A stretch of 64,000 nucleotides of DNA from NCBI RefSeq assembly GCF_037023755.1, contig NZ_CP146100.1:3751501-3815500 (forward strand), in the 5' to 3' direction. The notes beneath the pieces are model-generated. The model had not been told where the DNA came from, made no database searches, and saw only the letters and a list, made by a program, of their open reading frames with translations. Every line of letters starts with the position of its first letter. The stretch's first letter is position 1. The position numbers and the translations under genes are program-made. The stretch is from Saccharopolyspora sp. SCSIO 74807. GTDB lineage: Bacteria; Actinomycetota; Actinomycetes; Mycobacteriales; Pseudonocardiaceae. This document shows positions 59,398 through 64,000 of the stretch, in pieces.

Positions 59398-60366
59398 TCA
59401 GGGCAGCAGCAGGAGCTTGCCGGTGGTGCGGCGGCCTTCGAGGTCTTCGTGCGCCTTGCGGGCATCCGCGAGCGGGTAGCTGCCGCCGATCCGGATGTCC
59501 AGCCGCCCGTCGGCGATCGCGCCGAACACCTCGCCGGCCCGCCAGTCCAGCTCGTCGCGGTCCAGCAGGTAGCTCGCCAGCGACGGCCTGGTCAGGAACA
59601 CCGAGCCCGCGCTGTTGAGCCGCTGCGGGTCCACCGGCGGAACCGGGCCGCTGGCGGCGCCGAACAGCGCCAGCGTGCCGCGCGGGCGCAGGCTCGCCAG
59701 GCTCGCGTCGAAGGTGTCCTTGCCGACGCCGTCGTAGACCACGTCCACGCCCCGGCCGCCGGTCAGTTCCCGCACCCCTTCGGCGACGTCGGCCTCGGTG
59801 TAGCGGATGATCTCGTCCGCGCCCGCGCCCCGGGCCAGCCGTTCCTTCTCGTCGGTGGAGACCGTGCCGATCACCCGGCCGCCGCGGGCCTTGATCAGCT
59901 GCGTGAGCAGCAGGCCCATGCCGCCCGCCGCGGCGTGCACCAGCGCGGTTTCGCCTTCCCGCACCGGATGCGTGGAAGCGATCAGGTAGTGCGCGGTCAT
60001 GCCTTGCAGCGCGGCCGCAGCGGCCGTGCGGTCTTCCAGCCCCTCCGGGATCCGCACCGCCTTGGCCGCGGGCACCACCGCGTACTCGGCGTAGCTGCCC
60101 GGAGTCATCGCCCAGGCGACCCGGTCCCCGGCGGTGAACCCGGCGACATCCGGCCCGGCTTCGGCGACCGTGCCCGCGCCCTCGGAGCCCGGCGTGAACG
60201 GCAGCGGCATCGAGTAGACCCCGCTGCGCTGGTAGGTGTCGATGAAGTTGACGCCGGAGGCGGCGACCTCGACCAGCAGCTCACCCGGGCCGGGAGCCGG
60301 CCGGTCGGCTTCCGCGAGTTCCAGCACCTCGGGTCCGCCGGTGGCCTGTACCCGGATCGCGCGCAT
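59398..60366 (-). CDS. qor: NADPH:quinone oxidoreductase, zinc-free MDR family
   Basis: A 322-residue medium-chain reductase that reduces quinones using NADPH. Features are the GVNFIDTYQRSGVY signature, the cofactor-binding segment VHAAAGGMGLLLTQLIKARG and TVSTDEKERLARGAGADE. No zinc-binding Cys/His set is present, as expected for this branch. ATG preceded by AGAAGGAGGCACAC. A qor lies between ctaB and ctaA in mycobacteria as well (from memory). Confidence 0.9.
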   Translation of the reverse strand: MRAIRVQATGGPEVLELAEADRPAPGPGELLVEVAASGVNFIDTYQRSGVYSMPLPFTPGSEGAGTVAEAGPDVAGFTAGDRVAWAMTPGSYAEYAVVPAAKAVRIPEGLEDRTAAAAALQGMTAHYLIASTHPVREGETALVHAAAGGMGLLLTQLIKARGGRVIGTVSTDEKERLARGAGADEIIRYTEADVAEGVRELTGGRGVDVVYDGVGKDTFDASLASLRPRGTLALFGAASGPVPPVDPQRLNSAGSVFLTRPSLASYLLDRDELDWRAGEVFGAIADGRLDIRIGGSYPLADARKAHEDLEGRRTTGKLLLLP

Positions 60367-60495
60367 GTGTGCCTCCTTCTGTGACGGTGTTCCGCAGCCG
60401 ATCATGCCCGCCGTACGGCGCGCGGGCCCGCTCCGCCCGCCGTCCGAGGATCGTGGTGTGCGTAACGGTGCGCCCTCCGCGGCGGCGGCGTTGTC

Positions 60496-60501
60496 TAGGA
60501 T
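60496..60501 (+). promoter_or_regulatory. Candidate -10 element for the 60509 gene
   Basis: TAGGAT ends 7 nt before the ATG at 60509, suggesting a leaderless transcript for the small protein / ATP-grasp pair. No clear -35. Confidence 0.3.
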
Positions 60502-60508
60502 CTCCGGC

Positions 60509-60823
60509 ATGGCAGCCGACAACGACGCCGAGCAGATCACCGCGCCGCCGAAGGCCGTCGCCGCGGCGAAGGACTTCGCCGGGAAGCACGGCGGTTCCGC
60601 CCGGGCCGTGGTGGAGCACCTCGGCAACGCGGGCGCTCGCCTGGTCCTCGTCGGCGAGGACGGCGCGCTCGGGGACGTGCTGGTCGCCGACGTCGCGACC
60701 GGTGAAGCCGTCGTGGCCGCGGTCGACGAGCTGACCGGCAGCGACTGGGACGGCGAGACCACCGCCGCGCTGCAGATCGGCCCGGCGCACCGCCGCAAGA
60801 TGGCCGGCCCGCGCGCCCGCTGA
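60509..60823 (+). CDS. Conserved small hypothetical protein upstream of an ATP-grasp enzyme
   Basis: A 104-residue soluble protein with an acidic N-terminus, a central alpha/beta segment (ARLVLVGEDGALGDVLVADV) and a basic C-terminal end (HRRKMAGPRAR). I do not recognise the family. Its TGA overlaps the ATG of the ATP-grasp gene, so the two are translationally coupled and probably act together, for example as enzyme and accessory or substrate protein (inference). Confidence 0.65.
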   Translation: MAADNDAEQITAPPKAVAAAKDFAGKHGGSARAVVEHLGNAGARLVLVGEDGALGDVLVADVATGEAVVAAVDELTGSDWDGETTAALQIGPAHRRKMAGPRAR

Positions 60824-61704
60824 TGCCGTTCGTACTGCTGGCGACCTGCGCGGACCCGCCCGCTTCGGCCGCCGACGACGCCCCGTTGACCGCAGCGCTG
60901 GACGAGTTGGGCGTGCGCGCGGAATGGGCCGCGTGGGACGACCCGGCGGCCGGGTTCTCCCGCGCCGACCTCGTGGTGCTGCGCAGCCCGTGGGACTACA
61001 CGCAGCGCCGCGAAGAGTTCCTGAGCTGGTGCGATTCGCTGCCGGCGGTGGCGAACCCGGCCCGGGTGGCGCGCTGGAACACCGACAAGAGCTACCTCGC
61101 CGATCTCACCGAGCGCGGGCTGCCGGTGGTGCCGACCCGGCTGCTCAAACCGGGGGAGCGGATCACCGCCGCGGACCTGGCGGATTGGCCGGACGCCGAG
61201 TTCGTGCTCAAGCCCTCGGTCGGTGCCGGTTCCCGCGGGGCCGCCCGCTTCGCGCCGGGTGATCTGGCTTCGGCCGCCGAGCACCTGGAGTCGCTGCACG
61301 GTGACGGCGGGCTCGTGCTGGTGCAGCCGTACCAGCGCGTCGTCGATCGCGAAGGCGAGACCGCGCTGGTGTTCTTCGGCGGCCTGTTCTCGCACGCCTT
61401 CGTCAAGGGGCCGATGCTGCGCGAGTCCTCGGACGGCGAGCTCTCCGCCGGTGAACGGATGCGGGTCGAGCCGGACCCCGCGCTGCGGCGCGTGGCCGAG
61501 GACGTGATGGACGCGGCGGCCGAGCTGCTCGGCCTGCGGCGCTGCGACCTGCTGTACGCGCGGGTCGATCTGGTGCGGCGCGACGACGGGGCACCGCTGG
61601 TGCTGGAGCTGGAGGTCACCGAGCCGTCGCTGGGCTTCGGCCACGCCGATCCGGGCGCGCCGCTCCGCTTCGCTTCCGCGGTGCGCGCCGCCCTTAACGG
61701 CTGA
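60823..61704 (+). CDS. ATP-grasp domain enzyme
   Basis: A 293-residue ATP-grasp ligase. It has an N-terminal Rossmann-like subdomain (LVVLRSPWDYTQRREEFLSW), an ATP-binding Lys in EFVLKPSVGAGSRGAARF, a lid with LVQPYQRVVDREGETALVFFGG in two parts, and a metal-binding C-terminal Glu cluster (LVLELEVTEPSLGF). The overall pattern resembles the DcsG/RimK-like group that joins a carboxylate to an amine. Substrates are not predictable from the sequence. Coupled to the 104-residue protein gene. Confidence 0.75.
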   Translation: MPFVLLATCADPPASAADDAPLTAALDELGVRAEWAAWDDPAAGFSRADLVVLRSPWDYTQRREEFLSWCDSLPAVANPARVARWNTDKSYLADLTERGLPVVPTRLLKPGERITAADLADWPDAEFVLKPSVGAGSRGAARFAPGDLASAAEHLESLHGDGGLVLVQPYQRVVDREGETALVFFGGLFSHAFVKGPMLRESSDGELSAGERMRVEPDPALRRVAEDVMDAAAELLGLRRCDLLYARVDLVRRDDGAPLVLELEVTEPSLGFGHADPGAPLRFASAVRAALNG

Positions 61705-61818
61705 GCGACCGCGGCGAACAGGTCATTTCCGCATGATCGAGGCGTGTCGGGATGACATCGCGGTTCGCGGAGTCTATGTTTTCAGCGGCGCTTGAAGTTG
61801 ATCTGCCGGAGGGCTGAA

Positions 61819-62313
61819 GTGACCGAGTACGCGCAGCGCACCGAACGCCCCGCGATGTCCGAGTGGATCGAGCAGATGGCCGCGCACTTCGAGGCCACCG
61901 AGGGGATGCCGCTGATCGCCGGGCGGATCCTGGCGTTCCTGCTGATCTGCGACCCACCGGAGCGCACGGCCGCGGAGCTCTCGCACGGGCTCAACGCCAG
62001 CACCGGCTCGGTCAGCACCAACGTGCGGCTGCTGCTGCGGCTCGGCGTGATCTCCAAGACGACCAGGCAGGGCCGCGAGGCGGCGCTCTACCGCGTGGAG
62101 GAGGACCGCTGGCCGGAGCTGGTGCGCCACCGGATGCAGCGGGTCACCGGGCTGGAGGAGCTCACCGCCGCCGGGCTGCGGATGTTCAGCGGGCAGGGCG
62201 AGCGGGCGCGGCGGCTGCGCACCGTGCACGAGTTCTACCAGTGGCTCGCCGGGGAAATGCCGCAGCTGTGGCAGCGCTGGGAACGCGAACAGCCCCGCAA
62301 ACTGCGCTACTGA
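61819..62313 (+). CDS. GbsR/MarR-type winged-helix regulator
   Basis: A 164-residue regulator with an N-terminal helix (SEWIEQMAAHFEATEGMP) and the GbsR-like core RILAFLLICDPPERTAAELSHGL in adjoining blocks. The recognition region is NASTGSVSTNVRLLLRLGVI and the wing TTRQGREAALYRV. GTG 61819 has GGAGGG 7 nt upstream. No transporter or efflux gene is adjacent; its target may be ctaA, which converges on it, or distant genes. Confidence 0.75.
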   Translation: MTEYAQRTERPAMSEWIEQMAAHFEATEGMPLIAGRILAFLLICDPPERTAAELSHGLNASTGSVSTNVRLLLRLGVISKTTRQGREAALYRVEEDRWPELVRHRMQRVTGLEELTAAGLRMFSGQGERARRLRTVHEFYQWLAGEMPQLWQRWEREQPRKLRY

Positions 62314-62344
62314 CCGCCGATCGAATCGATGCTCCTGCGTCGCG

Positions 62345-62373
62345 CAAATCCATTCGGAGCAACGGTCGTTCAC
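62345..62373. repeat. Remnant half-copy of the palindromic repeat (copy 8)
   Basis: The sequence AAATCCATTCGGAGCAACGG followed by TCGTTCAC matches the right half of copies 3-5 with a one-base deletion in the inner palindrome. No left arm is visible 30 bp upstream. It lies between convergent gbsR-like and ctaA genes. Confidence 0.6.
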
Positions 62374-62390
62374 CGACGCGCGGAGCGGGC

Positions 62391-63344
62391 TCAGGCCGGG
62401 ACGGGCTCGGCCTCGGGCGCCGGAGCCTCGGGGACCCGCCCGCGGTACCGCGATTCGCTCCACAGCAGCGCCGTGATCGCGATGACCAGCGTCGCGCCGA
62501 GGACGTGCAGCACGACCATCGCCTCCGGCACGCCCAAGTAGTACTGCGCCGAACCAACCGCGCCCTGCGCCAGCACCAGCACGCAGGCCGCGATGTAGCA
62601 GCGCAGCACGCCCTTGGTGGGCCGCGCGCTGCGCAGCCAAACGCCGAACACGGCCAGCACGCACACGTACGCCATCACCAGCAGCCCGTGCACCTGCACC
62701 AACGTCACCACCGGCAGCACCAACCGCGGAGTCTCGGCGTCCCCGGCGTGCGGGCCCGCGGCGGTCACCATCGTTCCGGCGAACAGCATCGCGGCCGTGA
62801 TCACGGTCAGCGCCACCAGCAGGCCGCGCATCCGGCCGGGTAGCACCGGAGTCGCGGGCTCGTCGCCCTCACCGGCGGCCTTGAACAGGTACGCGGCCAG
62901 CCAGATCAGCACCGCCGAGGCCATGAAGTGGATCGACACGCTCCACCAGCTCAGGTCCACCAGCACCGTGATGCCGCCGATCACCGCCTGCGCGACCACG
63001 CCCACCGGCATGATCAGCGCGAGCTTGATCAGCCGCGGGCGGCGCGGCCGCACCCGCCAGGCGGCCAGCAGGCAGGCCAGCGCCACGAACCCGACCAAGC
63101 CGGTCAGCGTGCGGTTGCCGAACTCGATCACCTGGTGCAGCGCGGCGACCTCCGGGTGCTCGATCGGCACCATGCTGCCGGGGAAGCACTGCGGCCACGT
63201 GGGGCAGCCGAGGCCGGAGCCGGTCACCCGCACCACCGACCCGGTCACCGAGATCAACGCCTGGGTGACGAGCACGGCCAGCGCCAGTGCGCGCACCACG
63301 CGGTGACTTGGATTCAGGACCCTGGCCAGTTTCGACGTCGGCAC
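62391..63344 (-). CDS. ctaA: Heme A synthase (COX15/CtaA)
   Basis: Oxidises heme O to heme A for aa3-type cytochrome oxidase. The 317-residue protein has eight transmembrane helices with conserved heme-ligand histidines (AALHQVIEFGNRTLTG; VSIHFMASAVLIW; QVHGLLVMAYV; VVLHVLGATLVI) and the cysteine pair GLGCPTWPQCFPG in the first extracellular loop. GTG at 63344 gives the family N-terminus. TACGAT lies 6 nt upstream, suggesting a leaderless mRNA. Confidence 0.93.
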   Translation of the reverse strand: MPTSKLARVLNPSHRVVRALALAVLVTQALISVTGSVVRVTGSGLGCPTWPQCFPGSMVPIEHPEVAALHQVIEFGNRTLTGLVGFVALACLLAAWRVRPRRPRLIKLALIMPVGVVAQAVIGGITVLVDLSWWSVSIHFMASAVLIWLAAYLFKAAGEGDEPATPVLPGRMRGLLVALTVITAAMLFAGTMVTAAGPHAGDAETPRLVLPVVTLVQVHGLLVMAYVCVLAVFGVWLRSARPTKGVLRCYIAACVLVLAQGAVGSAQYYLGVPEAMVVLHVLGATLVIAITALLWSESRYRGRVPEAPAPEAEPVPA

Positions 63345-63350
63345 GGCCCG

Positions 63351-63356
63351 ATCGTA
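63351..63356 (-). promoter_or_regulatory. Candidate -10 element of ctaA
   Basis: On the minus strand TACGAT ends 6 nt before the GTG start, with no SD sequence, consistent with leaderless transcription. Confidence 0.35.
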
Positions 63357-63478
63357 GGCGCTGCCCTGGAACGCACCGCCGAGAGGTACCCGGCCGCGGG
63401 CGGCCGTCGTCTTGAGAACGGCGGAGCCGATCGCAGCGTCCAGCGGAGCGACCGGCACCCGCCGCGAACCTTCCGCAG

Positions 63479-64000
63479 TCAGTCGCGGTGGCCTGCCGCG
63501 AAGGCGTGTCCGGGGAAGGCGCCCGCTCGTGCGACCTGCTTGCTCAACGACTTGCCGAGCGCGACGAGCCGTTCGGTGCCCTCGGCGCCCAGGTGCGCCC
63601 ACGGCGCCGCCGCCAGCTCGTCGGTGTGCTGCTCGACCTTCTCCCGCAGCTGCTTGCCCGCGTCGGTGAGCTCGTTGCCCGCGTCGAGCAGCCCCTGCGC
63701 GCGCAGCACGTCCTGCGCGTCGCCCCACTGCGCGTCCGACCAGCCGCGGCTGGCCTTGGCGAACTGCTCGGAAAGCCCTTCGCCGCTGGTGATCTGCAGG
63801 ATCAGCGCGTGCAGCCCGGACAGCCCTGCCGACTGCAGCGCGATCAGGTGCCCGTCGCCGCGGTACTCGCGCAGCAGGCTGACCGCGTGCCAGAGCGCGA
63901 CGTGCGGCTGCTCCGGCCAGTCCAGGTCGGCGTGCGCGGCGTAGAGCGGGCGGGCTTCCGGCTTGCACGCCTCGGTGGCGCGGCGGGCGAGTTCGGCGGC
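63479..64000 (-). CDS. SCO6745-family helical protein, 5' end beyond the window
   Basis: The frame is open from position 64000 to the stop at 63479 (173 residues seen), so the N-terminus lies outside the window. Landmarks are LREYRGDGHLIALQSAGL, RGWSDAQWGDAQDVLRAQGL and LTDAGKQLREKVEQHTDEL, which resemble the SCO6745 family, whose C-terminal part looks like a MarR-type winged helix. Typical members are about 280 residues. Function unknown; a minority of homologues occur near antibiotic clusters. An internal GTG at 63709 is not the true start because the homologous region extends upstream. Confidence 0.7.
   Translation of the reverse strand, partial: AAELARRATEACKPEARPLYAAHADLDWPEQPHVALWHAVSLLREYRGDGHLIALQSAGLSGLHALILQITSGEGLSEQFAKASRGWSDAQWGDAQDVLRAQGLLDAGNELTDAGKQLREKVEQHTDELAAAPWAHLGAEGTERLVALGKSLSKQVARAGAFPGHAFAAGHRD

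Overview
The window is GC-rich DNA dense with GTG/TTG starts and overlapping stop/start codons. It carries actinobacterial signature genes (mIHF, WhiA, RbpA, OpcA, a SigC-type sigma factor, helicase-degenerate PriA). Gene content points to the Pseudonocardiales, plausibly Saccharopolyspora or a close relative; the genus is an inference. From memory, the backbone follows the order seen in Mycobacterium tuberculosis (mihF-gmk-rpoZ-coaBC-priA-def/fmt-rsmB-rpe-ribDEBAH-uvrC-rapZ-yvcK-whiA-gap-pgk-tpiA-secG-pgl-opcA-zwf-tal-tkt-ctaB-qor-ctaA), with accessory blocks inserted between core modules.

Layout: 0.4-4.2 kb holds an amino-acid permease, a Ser/Thr kinase, a repeat-containing lipoprotein-like protein and a small acidic protein. 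4.65-7.4 kb is mihF-gmk-rpoZ-coaBC. 7.9-9.4 kb holds hisG and trmL where metK would be expected. 9.5-11.5 kb is priA. 11.8-19.0 kb is accessory (polysaccharide deacetylase, DUF4015 protein, gamma-glutamyltransferase, alpha/beta hydrolase, LuxR regulator). 19.3-22.2 kb is def-fmt-rsmB. 22.2-26.3 kb holds a yeast-type cytosine deaminase, a divergent SigC/anti-sigma pair, OsmC and a second permease. 26.3-31.2 kb is rpe and the riboflavin operon. 31.3-34.7 kb holds a GlsB-like protein, a dihydroorotate-dehydrogenase-like enzyme, a GH172 enzyme and a DUF7144 protein. 34.8-39.9 kb is uvrC-rapZ-yvcK-whiA. 40.1-41.1 kb is a secreted GH16 enzyme. 41.4-44.9 kb is gap-pgk-tpiA-secG. 45.0-48.2 kb holds rbpA, a Rieske-fold protein with four cysteines, an orphan HypB, an RraA-like protein and a flavin-binding protein. 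48.3-56.6 kb is the minus-strand operon tkt-tal-pgi-zwf-opcA-pgl. 57.2-64 kb holds ctaB with an upstream small ORF, a DUF2157-like membrane protein, qor, an ATP-grasp pair, a GbsR-type regulator, ctaA and a truncated SCO6745-family gene.

The most striking unexplained structure is a family of interspersed intergenic palindromes: seven full copies and one remnant. Every full copy is 51 bp and holds two copies of an 11-bp palindrome (AACGG-W-CCGTT) whose centres lie exactly 30 bp apart. One copy at 11.6 kb sits concentrically inside 22-bp terminal inverted repeats, forming a 138-bp MITE-like unit. Four of the five repeat-bearing gaps lie between convergent genes, and most lie at junctions between core and accessory genes. 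No transposase, phage gene, CRISPR array, tRNA or rRNA was seen.
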